A stretch of 64,000 nt of DNA from Branchiostoma lanceolatum (Eukaryota; Chordata; Leptocardii; Amphioxiformes; Branchiostomatidae), in contig NC_089738.1 in assembly GCF_035083965.1 (NCBI RefSeq), positions 5,293,398 through 5,357,397 on the forward strand, read 5' to 3'. Shown here one piece after another: positions 23,901-38,900 of the stretch. The position numbers were made by a program, and so were the translations under genes. The stretch's first letter is position 1; the number at the start of each line of letters is the position of its first letter. The notes under the pieces are model-generated. The model was not told the origin of the DNA. It worked only from the letters and a program-made list of their open reading frames with translations, and did no database searches.

Positions 23901-26900
23901 AACTGTCTGCATTTACAGTACTTTGCAACACCTGTATACATTGTAAAATACAATAGAAACTGGTGTGAAGGATATCGTCTTTTGTGTTATCCCTGATGTC
24001 ATGTATCCATGGTAACCACAGATATCTTCTGTTACCCCCAGTGTCCTGTATCCATGGTAACCACAGTTGTGCCCACCTGTGCCTGACGACGTCCGCTGGT
24101 TATCAGTGCGCATGCGCTGATGGTTACGAACTTCAACAGGACAACCACACCTGCAGACCAGGTAAGAAAACAAACAATAGAACTATTGTCTGGTTTAATG
24201 AGTTAGCTCAAGGCATTTATGGCATATATTTTATCTATGATTCCTGAAAAATGAAAACAGTACATTGCCAGTCAAAACTGCCCTATAAGACCACTATGTG
24301 ACTGATAGATCTATGTGTACAAGTAGTCACTATGAATGGATTCTTTTTGTGTCAATCGGAAAAGGTATCAAATGTGAAGGTACCACCAGAAATTTGGTCA
24401 CATTGACCAGGTGGTCCTTATGTAGATGTGGTCACTTGTACAGGACTGTATTTGATTTCATGGTATAAAACGAAGTGTGTGTTTTTTTAGAAAAAAATAC
24501 TGGAACAGAGTATTGTGCCACTTGTTTTTTCTAACTAATTTTCCTCACCTCCTCTCACTGTGCAGTGGAGAAGCCCGGGGACTGTCCCGACCAGAGGACC
24601 CTGTGGCCGATATGTAGTGACCAGTGCACGACGGACGGACACTGCTCACATGACCACAAATGTTGCTTCAACGGCTGTGGTCACACCTGTGCAGAACCAG
24701 GTGAAAATAAACAAAGAATTAAAGATATAAATAAAGCAGTACAGTAAAGGGGACAAAAATTTAAAGTCCAAAAGCCTCCTATACAATACCATGCTATATA
24801 AACCTCAAAGTCAAGTTTTCACTTGTTTTACATAAGTTATAGTCCAGGGCAAAAAGTTGCAAACGGTGGGAGAGCCCTGAACTATGACAGACTAAATGTG
24901 TAAAAAAGTGAGAACTTGACTTTGAGGTATATTTAGCATAGTATAGTAGGCTTGTCAATTTTACGCTTCGGTCCCTTTTAAAGATAAAAGGTTAACTGTG
25001 ACGTTAAACACTCGGTTTTGTTGACTCGACAAATTGGAATAGTTGGGAAACTGAAGAATTAATTCATAACTTCTTTTTTCGTACACAGATATTGACCCTT
25101 GTAGTAGTGACCACAACCCGTGTGTGTCGGAGGCTCGGTGTGAGGACCACTTCTGGCTGGGGGCGGTGTGCATCTGTCCCGAGGGTCAGGAAGGGGACGG
25201 ACGGACACAGGGGACAGGCTGCCAAGGTACAGCACAGTCATTAACTTACATCTACATATACATTTAGATACCCCTATATAGCCCCATAAGGGACAAAGTA
25301 GGGGGGGGGGGGGTCCCGGGCTAAGGCGGGCAGGCCTTCAGCCTGGCACGGTAAGACTCAACGATGGGAGCCGTCACAACCGTGCCAGGCAGGGCATTCC
25401 ACTGGGGAATGGTACGGGGACGTATGAGTGTTCGTATTAGTCAGTTTTGGCGTAGATAGTTTGAAACTTGAGGTGGTGGCTCCCCCCGGGTGCGCCCCGA
25501 GCTGGTTTCAGTAAACTTTCAGTGTCTATATTAATATGGTTGTTAAAGTTTAAAGTGCAGCTTGTCAGCATATACATTTGTATGATAGGAGGGAAGAACT
25601 TTATTGTGTGAAAATTGCAACAGGTGCAATGTACTTGTCACTTCAGTAATTATAATTGTTAATAACTAACAGTACAGTAATTCATGGAACTAATCTACTT
25701 TAAAATCAACGGCTCTTGGTGGATGTCAATGTTGGCACATTGGCGCAGCATATCCGTAGTGTGTTTTTGGCACACATTTTGACAGATTAGCCAAAGTGGC
25801 TCGGTGGGCGTCACTCCACCGTCAGGGAAGGTCGTGTAAAGTGCTTTTCCCAAGGGCACAACGTCGGGGCATGGTGAGTATCAAACCCGGGACAGTAGAA
25901 CAGTAAAGTCCCACTCAAATAGTGCATGCTCATACTCTGATAGTAAAAATTATGTTGATTAAATCTATTTTTTTTTTCTCCAGAACCCCGCTGTCCCGCC
26001 TTAACATCATGTACAAAGTTCTGCTCTCATGGATTTAGGCTTGATGATGAGGGATGCCCCATGTGTGAGTGCAGGGGTGAGTAAAATAATCTTTGCGCTG
26101 TTGTTCAATTTTGTAACAAAACATGCCCGTAGCCAGGATTTTGAATGGGGGGGGGGGGTTCTTTTTAATGTTTGATGGACCAGCGAGCGCCGCAGGCGCG
26201 AGCTTCCTAAGGGGGTCCGGGGGTATGCCCCCCCCCGGGAAATTTTGAAAATTGAACCTTTTGATATGGCATCTCCTGTGTTTTTGAGAGGATTTCAAAG
26301 AAAGAAATCAAAGACAAAGTTGACAAAATTTTTAGATGATTTCCATGTGTATGTTGACAGGGGAAACTATCAAATTCCTCGATATGTTAGATTGTGAGTT
26401 ATGAATTATATTGATTTAAACCATCTCATGGCACAAAAATCAGTAATTGCTTATTTACATAACAATATACTTATACGGTATTTGAGGTGCCATCATGATG
26501 GAAGCTTTTAAACTCAGTGACAAAGTTTGCCATCTCAGTTTATGTTTTTGTTGCTATGATTACAGGAAGTGACAAGCCAGGCCAGTGCCCTGCACCAAAC
26601 GATGATGATGATGATGACGACACTGGACCATGTTGGTGCCACTGCACGTCTGACCACCATTGCCATGGCAACCAGAAATGCTGCCGTGTGGGGTGCAGCC
26701 TGCAATGCGTGGACCCTGAGACGGATAGCGGCGGTGGAAGCAGCGAGGACGTGTGCTCCCCTGATGATCCATGCGTTGCCATGGCAACCTGTGGTGACGC
26801 TGGCTGCCAGTGTGGGCCCGGTTACCTTGGTGATGGGAGGCGGGATGGTAGTGGATGCACAGGTAACCGTGGAACTTGACTTTTTACATTTTTACCATAA

Positions 26901-29900
26901 AAAGATCTCCTACTCAGGTACAACTCTGTGGAATGGTTTGACACCAAACTTGAGAACGGCGCCCTCAGTTGCAACATTCAAAAATATGTTGCGACGAGTA
27001 ACTGTGGACTGATTATGATTACCGAATATGACTACGGAATATTGAATGTAACGTTATCTTTGTAAATAGTTGTTTTGTCATATTTTCGGATGGTATGTTA
27101 AGAGGACCCCTGACCTCCTCCCTTGAACTCTTGAAAAACGGCCTGGGCCGATGATTGTAACATCTCAAGGTTAAATGAAGGTTGAAAAAAGTCTCCCTTA
27201 AGTTTAAGATCATTTCTACTGCCGTAGGACCGTAGGGAAATCGCTAGCTTTTGTTGTCTTAAAACTAAAGTAACTTAGAGAAACTTAAAGTATGATTTTA
27301 AATGCACCAGTATAATATAAATTTTAAGTGTACTTAACAATTCTGAATATTGACATCTTAAATTCTTTGAATCGTTTCTTTTAGATATTTTTCAACAATG
27401 TTTAGATTTTTCATTTAATTTCAATGAGCAGCCTTTCACAAAAAGTATGCAACTTACAAGCCATGTAAACTTGTAAACAGTGATTAAAAAATGTGTAACT
27501 TTTATGACTATTTAAGTCATTATTTGTTATCACAGAAAAAATATGTTGCAACAATCTGTAGACTTTTCCTTCCATTTCAATAAGCCGCTTTCTTGCTATT
27601 TTCCACAGACATAAATGAGTGTACTGATGATGCAACAATTTGTGATGACAATGCCATCTGTACCAACACAAATGGGTCGTACCAATGCACCTGTAGGGAC
27701 GGCTTTGCGGGCAATGGAATCACCTGCTCAGGTACAGAGTATTACAAATGACAGTGCAAGAATGCCACCTAGCGTATAGAATATGCATTGCAGCTGCTGT
27801 TTGAGTCTATTTGATACAGTAACTGCTTGTAATGGCATATTAGCGTAACAGTGAACACTTATGAGTGATATGAATAGAAAAAGTGTACGAAAACTATTGA
27901 CCCACAGTATTTCAAGGATACAGTTTTACTGTATGGCAAAGGACAATGTGTTCAGGGACAAGCGATGATACAAGTTGTCATGTTCTGTAAACGCCTTTAA
28001 GTTCGCAGTGATTTGAGTTTGCTGTAAGAAGAAAATGGAGTGCTTGCGGTGGTTTAAAGCTCACGATAGCACAATAATCACATACTTTACGGTAATGATA
28101 ACACCGATGGTTTTAAGTTTGTGGTGAAGGAGTCATTGCTAAAATCACAAACATAAAGCCACCGCGAATATTCCATTTACAGTAACATGCTACCATCATT
28201 ATTTCCTGTTACAGATGTTGATGAGTGTTTAGATGGGTCGGCAGACTGCAATGACCACGCCCACTGTCATAACCAGCCTGGGTCTTATTACTGCACATGC
28301 GCAGCTGGGTATGAAGGAGATGGCAGGACATGTGAAGGTGGGAAATGATCATGAACCATTGAAGAGTTTTTTGGTATAATTGTGGTTTCAGCAAAAGCAA
28401 AGATTGACAGAACAGAAGTCAACTTTATTCTGCTATCAAAAAAAGATCACTTACAGTTTTTTTGTTTCTTTCAAATCATGTCCTTCATTGATTGAATTCT
28501 TGTCCCATATATGTTATAGAAATCAATAAAAATTGTTCAGGATTGCATTTTATCATTTTTTTTTTGTTTCAAAACTTTTAACAGGTCAATTGTGTGGTGA
28601 AAAATACATCACACATATTATTAAGCTTTTCAATAGGTGACCAAGGATAAATTACTTCATCCGCAATTAGTCATTAATTTATTGCCATGTTCATTCAAAA
28701 ATAAAAAATTTCCTGCTTCCTGTTGCGTAGATACTGACGGTTGTTTGGAGGGTATCTGTGTACCAGAGGCTGTGTGTACGGATGTGCCTGCCCCAGGGGT
28801 GGGGGCTGTGTGCACCTGCCCCCCGGGGATGGACGGAGATGGCAGACAGGACGGAACAGCTTGTACTGGTATGTGCAAGAGATCAATTGATAATTGAGTG
28901 AATATTAGTATAAAAATTCTAAGTTTGTTCACATACAGTGAATCCGATGTTTGTTAACGAGATAAAGGTTAGATATCAAGGTAATGAGATTCACAATAGA
29001 AAAGTTACAGAAGCAACTGAATAAGTTTTATCAGACGTTTCAGACAACAACAAAATGTAACTTACAAAAGACAACAGATGCTGTCTGAAATATCTGACCG
29101 CTTACGCAACTTCTGCTGCTTCTTAATGTTATGAGTATCTTTTGTATTGAATAACATAATGATATTTGTTTATATTTTTACACAATTTCATGCTGTGCGG
29201 TTTAATTTTTCTTTCACAAACTTCTGCAAACATAGCATCACAGTTCTTCTCAAGGAGAATTTCAATAGACATATTCTAGACAATGGTTTTCTATGGACTG
29301 CTGCTATCACTGTTTTACAGAGACGGATGGCTGTGGTAGAGAGTGGAGCCCATGTGTGGACGACGCCTGGTGTGAGGATGTGCCTGCCCCAGGGGTGGGG
29401 GCTGTGTGCCACTGTCCCCCTGGGTCTGAGGGGGACGGGAGAAGGGAGGGGTCTGGTTGTTCAGGTAGAGCAATGTTATCCTTGTCTCGAGATTTTGAAG
29501 CCATGTTTGGTTAATATATTAAATTCATGACAAATAGTCAGGCTGCAGGAATGTCCATAATTTCTTTTTAGAAAATATAACTTTCTGATATGAGCCTGAA
29601 AAATTCCATGACCTCCACTTCAACTTTTGACCTTTATTGATTTTACCTTGGAACGGCTAAGATTTGAGTTAACAATGATTTTGCTTTGACATATCGAATT
29701 TTACTTGTTCTACTGAATGTAGTCCACTTTTGTCTCCTGACTGACTGAATGTAACATATCTTGACCTGTACATGGAAATCAGTGTTTACAAGTTGAAGGT
29801 GCAACCCAGCGGTCTCCTGCTGAAAAAAATGAATACTGTAAATGCAGAAATATTCACGGTGGTTTTAAGTTCGCGGTGAAGTATTTTTGTTCAATACTGT

Positions 29901-32900
29901 AGCAGTATGAGACTATAGCGCTGCAACAAACTTAATACCACCTCGAACACCAAATTTTCGCCTTAGCGTGAAATAAAAACCATGCGAACTTAAATGCAGT
30001 AGTCTTAAAAGCTGGTACAGATTGTTGGTTTTACCTTCTCAAAGTATATGTCTTATATAATATAATTCAAGAGTCCACAATTGTTTGTTGTCATCCTTTT
30101 GCAGACCTAAGCGTCTGCAGTTCTGCACACAACCCTTGTGCGGCAAATGCCACCTGTGACGACCAGGTGAGCCCACCTGTGTGCACCTGTCCACCTGGCT
30201 GGCAAGGAGATGGCAGGAGAGATGGCTTCGGTTGTGAAGGTGAGGCCAAATGCTACATCTGCATGTCATATAGCTCTACTTATAAATCTACAGAATAGAT
30301 GAATGAAACTAAAGGATAGTGTTATATTTCCTTTCATAGTGCATTGCCATGCACGACTGAAAGGCTTAACAGGGTTTGCTTAGTGGAATTATTTGTTCTT
30401 TTATATCTTGGAAAAATGGGTGCCCCAGGGCAGCTTACTAGGCCCTCTTATATATCAATAAATGGCTTTCCTAAATGCTGACCACTGTAACTGACAATAC
30501 TTTACCAACTTTCTACGAGTAAGGTTTTCAATTTTTCACAATGTACCATTAATCAAGCACGTAAATATGTTGTCAGATGCTCTGTACAAAATCAGGAACT
30601 TTATTGTTGAATTGTCATACAGGACTTATTGAAGAGTTAAATGAGAAGTCAAGCCATTCACTAGTTATAGACAATTGCGTTTGTATCTAGTTAAGCCGCT
30701 TTTATACCTACAATTGTATTTTGTACCCTGTTCTTTTATGTATGTTATTTGCAATTAGCCTTCGGGCAGGAATTTGCAATAAACTTATTATTATATTGAT
30801 GTGAAAGAATTAACTTTGCATAATCAACATTGAAATAGTTGGGACTTACCCAAAGTTTTGACGGACTCATGGACCTGACTACTAACATTTGTGACATGAT
30901 GTTTAGTCGTTCCTAATGTCTTTTATCAACTCAGATGTACTTTCATGCTAAGAAAACAGTTTTATATCTTTTGTTGTCAGACATTGATGAGTGTGCAGAT
31001 GACACCGCCATGTGTGAACAGACCTGCACTAACGCACCTGGCAGCTTCAGCTGCGCATGTCAACAAGGGTTTATGCTAAACGATGATGGCCGCACCTGCC
31101 AGGATGTGGACGAGTGCACTGTGGACAACGGGGGGTGTAGGCACCTTTGTGAGAACGAGTACGGGAGCTTCTACTGTGAATGCAGGGATGGTTTCCGGCT
31201 GGGAAGTGACAGGAAGTCATGCCAAGGTACGGGAAATCTACAGTCAGCCATTTGAAAAACTCTTTCAGAACCAAGGAGAGATGCTTTTTGGTAAATGGTA
31301 ATTTTCTGATCAAACAAAAACGTCAGAAAGCTATAAATAGAGCATAATATTTTGGACTATCTGGGCATCTGTTTGTATCTGAATCACATTTAGAGGATTT
31401 CTCTATGTATTTCTGGAGATGAAAATGAGTAACACTTTCAGCACCAAGGAGAGATGCTTTTTGATAAATTGTACTTTGCTAATCAAACAAAAAAATCTCA
31501 CAAAGCTATAAACAGAGCAGAACATGTACTATTTGAATAACGTTGTCTATATTAATCTTTTCACGTCAAAGTCTTTCTTGGTGCAGAGGGTGATGCACAT
31601 CTTTGTCTCAATAGCCCTTGAGCCACACAACTCTGTGCAATCACTACAGCAGGGGGCTAGTCCACTTGTAGTGGTATATGTTCAACTACCACACTGTTTC
31701 CCAAATGCTGAGGGACTAATTAGTATGATTGTACAATTTTAAAGTCTTTGCTATTGCTCAACTTGGGATGAAACCCATAGCCTACCGTATGCAAGGCAAA
31801 CACTCTACCCGCCAGGCCATTGTACTGGTTCACCGATGTATATCTGAATCCTGACAACTCTAACCAACTATATTTCCGTAGATATAAATGAGTGCCATGA
31901 GGACCACTCCTGTAGCCAGGTGTGTAACAACACGGCCGGGTCCTACTTCTGCTCCTGTTGGGAAGGGTTCATCCTGGCTGAGGACGGGTGGACTTGTAGA
32001 GGTGAGCTAAACAGTATAAATATAAAGTATGGTATTCTCCAAGCAGAGGTTTTCGGGGTGGAGGGGCTAGGGCAGATGTTAAAAATCAAAGTCACTCCTA
32101 GCCCCACGATCGAAAAATCTGCTTTGAGAACACAACGTAGTAGTATACATTTCTCGAGCTGAAGATATTTTTGGTTCGAAAGGCTGATTACTGTACTTTG
32201 AAGATGTTACATGCTGTCAGCCATCACAGATTAATCCCTGTTGTATTCTTCAATTGAGTTGCCTTCTGTGGTACCACAGAGAAGAGTCATTGTACCTGAA
32301 AACTTAGTTGATTGATATGCCTTTGTCAGCTCTTTTTATCAAAGGGGTTGATACAAAACATTATCCTTTTGAAAACAAGATTTGTCATGAATAAAAGGTT
32401 AATGACGTACAGTTGTATGTACGATGTGTACATGTGGTTTATATTTGAGTGTAATGCTATTTTGACAGGTACAGTTAGGTGGTTTTGAATGACTAATACA
32501 AGATTTAGATTAATCATATGTGAAAAACCGGTCCCATGTCTACTAGACTTTTAAATATGGATGACTTAGCATGATTAAATCGCGCTATAGTGGCCGGCCT
32601 AACATGTGCCCCCCGCACCAATCAAAGCCCTAGACAGTAGAATTTGCGTTACACAGATTATGAATGACTACTTGACTAGTGTAAAATACCTTTCTGTTCC
32701 TTCTCAGCGGAGAACCCGTGTGCAGACGAGACAGCGGCAGGCTGTGATGAGATGAACGGTTGGTGCAGGAGTGTAGAGGGACAGGCCGTGTGTGGCTGTA
32801 ACAGTGGGTTTATACTCACTCAGGATGGGAGAACATGTCAAGGTTAATACACATTTGTATACCTTTATTTAAAGTAAAAAATTATTTTTGGTTGATATTT

Positions 32901-35900
32901 TTGCCATTTGTATTCGCCACTGATAAGTCACTGTTAGTTCTTTTTGTTACTTACGTTCTCATGATTCTGTTGATGTAGACTTTTCATGTTAATTTGTCAA
33001 CTTTAGTTCTGTTTAATTTCAATATTTTGTAATCTTAGGTTGATATTGATTTTGTTATATTTATTTGCCAATGAGGCTGCCATTACTATTATTTTGGATA
33101 TTACTTATATTTACAAGTAGTCCATTTCTGTTTTCACCTTTACTTATTGTTTTGGATCCGTGGCTTATGTTCATTTTCCTGGACTTTGATTTTCTCTTGT
33201 TTGTATTATGTGATTTTTGTGAAATGCTAAAAAAAAAATATATACCTTTGTCTTGTGCCATGTTCCGAAACATCGTATGTAAACATACATTCAAAGATGA
33301 AAGATGTCAAATGGAACTCTGAAACGTCTGGCACTTCTCAATTTGTAATCCAATTGTACGGATTGACTTGAAATATTATCATTGCCTTCGTGATAACTAG
33401 TTTGTCTTAGTTCGTGTTTAGTGTCTACATAAACTAGTTATAAAGATATATGTTGAATTGTCTTAATTTTCAACGGGTCAAACCTGTCTTACTCCACTGT
33501 AAATGTCTTTAAATTTGCAGTGATTTCATTTCGCGGTAAGGTGGAAAACGGAGTGTTCGCAGTGGTTTTGAGTTCATGGTTGAAACAAGTTGCGGTGGTT
33601 TTAACTTTGCGATGAAGATGTCACTACAAAAATTGAACAAACATTAAGCCACTGCTAAAATGTTAACAGTTACAGTCGTGTACTAGTCATACTGCCTGTG
33701 TTTTTCAGAGAGGGACATGTATAATGTTATATACATTTGAAAAATTCAATACAAAGTTATCTTTGCATACTTGACATTATGATAACATTGTTTTCCAAAT
33801 TCTGACAGATATTGACGAGTGTGCTGATGACAACAGTTGCCATGGCAATGCCACCTGCATCAACTTCCCCGGCTCCTACAGCTGCAGCTGTGATGATGGT
33901 TACCAAGGCGATGGAAACACCTGCTCTGGTTGGTCAATACTGTTGCAAGTGTCAAATAAATTTGCATGGCACTGTATCAATGTACTTAAATCAAGTACTT
34001 CACACTTGGTATCAATTGGTTTTATTCAAGTACCAATTGGCACATTTTACAATATATCAAAGTAGAATTTTTCTTGAACTTTCCTGAAATGCCTCCATTA
34101 TATTCTGAATGTCTTTAATTGAAATATGTATATGATTTAGTACAATATGTCCTAAAGGAGGGCTAATATAGTATATAGTATTGTATAGTATAGTATAGTA
34201 TAGTATAGTATAATATAGTATAAAATAGTATAGTGTAGTATAGAGTGATAGAATACGAGCGATGGCCATGGTGTTATGGTGACCCAGTGACAGTAAAAAG
34301 CAAAATATGGATTTACATGTTAGTTAATGATTTGTTCTGCTTATTTGAATAGTAATTAAGAATATTGATTAGTATTCTAATCTGCCTACCAGTTGTCGAA
34401 TACCCGGATGCAAGCAAAAATAGCGATCACTCATATAGCACACAATGGAATAATTGAAATTGTATAGAATAGAATAGAACAAAATTCATGATGACTATGT
34501 TGATGCAGATATGAATGAGTGTGCAGAAGACCAGTACATCTGTGACCCCCTGAGATCCACCTGTGTGAACCTTCCCGGGTCGTACCACTGTGACTGTCTG
34601 CCAGGGTTTGTGTTAGGAGATGGAGATATCTGTCAAGGTACTCATCAGTGCTTTTCCATTATAGATAACGCCATCGTCCATCATCGCCAGAATTAGAACC
34701 AGCCATTTCCAATATAGAATTTCATCATCATCTTTGTGTATAAAATATTCATATATACAATATCATATACGATGTATAGGCATTATAGAAATTTCAAAGG
34801 GCAACAAAAGTATTTGATAGGAATGTGTCTTTTACGCATTAATAAAAAAGAGGATTTAGCTATTGCTAGTCTTTGTCCATATCATTTCTCATTATAATAA
34901 ATATGGCACTTTTTATTAAAACCTAAACATATCAAGTGAAACATAATCCACTGTTAAGGACAGGTATGGTTGAAAAAAAAAACTAAATGAATAGAAAGTG
35001 TTTTGGAAAATCCGTGTTTTCCTGATGCATATTTGTCATATGTGCAAAAATTGATATCAGTATTTTGTGTTCTCCTGACAGATATTGATGAGTGTATGTC
35101 TGACACTCACGGCTGTGACCAGAATGCAGAATGTGAGGACACAGAGGGAAGTTATGTGTGTCGGTGTTCTGTAGGGTACACTGGAGATGGGACCACTTGT
35201 ACAGGTCAGTCAGTCAGGTCATAGGTCAAGTGATTAAAGGTCAAAGGCCATAAGTCAAGCTTTAGTTAGGGCGAGGTAAAGGGAAGATGAATAGTTTCAT
35301 TAATTGCTTTTAATAGTTCACAATTACTTGTATTCTTTAGTAGCAAAATGTGTGCAATAACTTACTAGCTAATGTCCTTTTCAGGACCAAGGACAGATAC
35401 ATTCTGATACTTAGTTTTTCCTTCAAAATTGTACCAGCCAGATAAAATATGTTATAAGAATAGCATACCAAGCATTTTATGTTCGGAGTATGTAAAATTG
35501 ATTACGGTGACAGCAATAGAGTATTATGAAAATGCCTTGTATGATTAGTTGCAAGATATGTGCTATAATGATCACATAAGAATTATGTAAGTGATTATTA
35601 TAATAAGAAGAATGTGTTTGGTTCTCATTGATACAATAGAATGCTACAGATAACAACTTTGATTCAATGATATGGTTTTGTGTTATTATTTCTGTTTAGT
35701 TATCTATATAATGTTATGTTGTATGATTTGTTCTTGACCTCTGATTTCTTATCAAATTATGTACATATGTTTCAATTTCTGTATTGTTCTTTATGTACAT
35801 TTTGTCCTATGTTCTCCGAGCTCCCTTGGAAATCAACAATTTCTATTGTTGAAGGGGCTACCCAAATGTTGTTAAAGGCATCCAGAGCATTTCATAAGGC

Positions 35901-38900
35901 TTGAAAACTGGAAATATTCTATGCAGACATGCAGTCACTCTTTCATTGGTCAAACAGCTAATTGTGATGGACAGTCAGTATCAGTCTATTAGGGCTTGCA
36001 TTTTCTATCAGTTCTCACCACACAGTGGCATCGTATCTTTGCTCCTTTAATGTTGATATGTAATGGTATTACAATAGTGTTATTGAAACTTACTATGTGT
36101 AGGAATAACTAAAAATTGAAGTTTTTTTATTCAGGTTACAATCCTCAAAAAATGCTCAGGATGCCTTTAAGATTGAATAAGTTTAAAAAAAAAAACTTTT
36201 GCGTTATACAGATATTGATAGCTGTAGTGATGACCACAACCCTTGTGTGGATGAGGCCACCTGTGGGGACATCCCTGCCCCAGGGGTGGGGGCTGTGTGC
36301 ACCTGTCCCCCAGGGAGGGATGGGAACGGGTATGTGGATGGGGAAGGATGTAGAGGTATGTTTTATTATTTGCATTTATTCATCAAAACAGACGAGAGAT
36401 TGAAAATAATTGAAAGAAAACTAATAACTGATTATCATATTAAATCTCAAAATAAGACTACATGTACTTGAAGCTTTGCCATTATTTTTAGTTTTCAGAA
36501 AAATTTCCCTTCACAAGTAAGCTCGTTTTGAACATTTTTCTCTACTCAAACTACTGACGAATTCATTTTTGATGTAAAAACATATAACCTCCATTAACAT
36601 TAATTTGCCAGGTTACATAAATCGGCAACTTTGAAAAACACTGTGTTTGAGAGATCTCTAGTGTAGCACCCCCCTAGATATGCACAGTTAGATATACAGG
36701 AGGGCATTATACTGGGGGATGTTGGGTTGGAGATCAGTTTGGACATGTCTTTTCAGGGCGGCGGAATTATGTACCTCGGTGGAATTATGTTAGTTAATGT
36801 TACAGCATATTCATATTTCATTGTGATATTACAGTGGTGCCCCAGTGCAGTCCAGGTGTAACCCCCTGTGTTCCTGAAGCTCGTTGTACGGAACCCCCCA
36901 CCCCTGGGGGGCAAACTTCCTGTGGCTGCCCCATTGGCTGGGTGGGGGATGGGAGAGCAGACGGACAAGGATGTCAGGGTTTGTATACCTTTTTTGTTGG
37001 TAGCACATTCACTTGCATTTTATATCAAAATGGTAATGCAAAAGGCCTGCATTTTAAAATGAATTATGATTTTACAGTAAATGCTTTCCTTTAATGTTTT
37101 CCCCATGGTCATAAGAATATCAATGGGAAATATAATATCATTACTAATCTTTATATATTCCTCACTTTGAAATGCTTGGTCTGCAATTCTTAGTACAATT
37201 TTGAAGGACAATCAACGGTATGTACATGTATCAAAAGATACCTGTCCTTGGTGCTAAAATGGACATCAGCTAAGTTGCTTTGCTTTTCCTCACAGGTGAT
37301 GGATAGAAGTACTGTAAATGTATTCAAGTTGGAATGGTTTTTATTTCGTAGTAGGGAGAAAACAGAGTGTTCGCAGTGGTTTCAACTTCGCGTTTGAAAC
37401 AATAGTAGCGTCACAGTCATAGGTGTGCAGAAAATTTCGCGGTGGTTTTAAGTTCGTGCTGAAAGTTCACCGGGAAAACTGCAAACATAAAACCACCGCG
37501 AACATTTCTGTATTTTAGTAGATTATTCATAGTTGCAAAAGTTGTGACATTGTAGAAGCAAGCCTTTTGTTTTAAATCATAAATTCCTTTCATCAATGAA
37601 AAATTGAGAGCAGTGTGTTTACTTTGTGTTGTCTTTTTCAGACATCAATGAGTGCCTGTCAAACACGCACAGCTATTCTCACCTGTGTGTGAACACACGG
37701 GGCAGCTATTCCTGTGCCTGTCCAGAGGGTACCTTCTCTGGGATTCTTTAATTAATGAAAAAATGAGAGCAATGTATTTATTTTGTGTTGTCTTTTTCAG
37801 ACATCAATGAGTGCCTGTCCAACACACACGGCTGCTCTCACATGTGTGTGAACACACATGGCAGCTATTCCTGTGCCTGTCCGGAAGGGTACCTGCTTGG
37901 GGATGACAGAAGGATATGTGCAAATGTTAACGAGTGTGCGGACGACAACGGAGGATGTGCACAGGTGTGTGTGGACACAGAGGGAAGCTTCAGGTGTTCT
38001 TGTTACCCTGGGTACAAGATTGAGGATGAATTCATGTGCACAGGTGAGAAACACTTTAATAACAATAATAATCACAGTAAGCAGTTGTAGTGTTTTGGAG
38101 CTTATCTTTTATATACAAGAAAATACATCTTTATAATAGATAACAAAGTCCTCTTCGTATACACTCCTCAGGTTCAAAAAGTTACAATAAAACACAGTGA
38201 AAAAAGCAAGCTTGATTTGACTGGATTAACAAAAAAACAAGACAATATGTTTTTGTTGGGCATGCAGCTATCCATTACTGAAATGTATATCAATTTTATA
38301 CAGGATTGATTAATATGTATTTTCAACAGTAGTTTCTTACAAATTTTCAGCTAAACCTGGTAGTAGTTTCTTACAAATTTTCAGTTAAACCCGAGTAATA
38401 GTAATTTGATATTTTACTGTGTTCTACAGATGTGGATGAGTGTGCGGAAGGCAGAGATGGTTGCCATGCCAACGCAGAGTGTGTAAACAATGAAGGGTCG
38501 TACGACTGCTACTGTTGGACTGGGTTTGAAGGAGATGGACGCACCTGTACAGGTATGGTAGGAAGATACTTCTGTAATTTGAAAGATTTCCCTTTTATTA
38601 CAAAAAGAGTGTTATATCTAATATGTCTATTTTGTCAGTAGCACTGATATCATTGAAAGCTACTACAGTATATAACTGTACTATAATTTGTACTCATCGC
38701 TTGTCCAATAACTTGAAGTGATTTAATCAGCACAATACCATTCATTTCCAAATAGAACATTATATAACTAACACTTCCACATGAAAAGTCAAAGTAGCAA
38801 GTCAGTTGTAGTTTCAAGTTAGGCAATGGTGGCACGTGGCCTTGTGGTTAGGGTTGCTGCCACCACTCAAGCACGTTAAAGAACCCATCATGCTTATTGA

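Larger units (their letters stand above)
24042..26862 (+). other. Receptor exons 8-12: EGF, WAP, EGF, antistasin, WAP+EGF
   Basis: Exons: 24042-24161 (EGF), 24566-24700 (WAP), 25089-25226 (EGF variant), 25984-26076 (antistasin-like), 26566-26862 (WAP plus EGF). All start and end in phase 1. WAP 1 has the eight cysteines of a four-disulfide core (DCP, CSDQC, HC, KCC, GC, TC). The antistasin-like exon reads [23 protein letters not shown], matching that family's spacing. WAP 2 has [16 protein letters not shown] but carries a run of seven Asp after CPAPN and an extra Cys (CWCHC). The second half of exon 12 is an EGF-like module of the [10 protein letters not shown] type. Protease inhibition is inferred from family membership; the reactive-site loops were not assessed. 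Confidence 0.85.
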
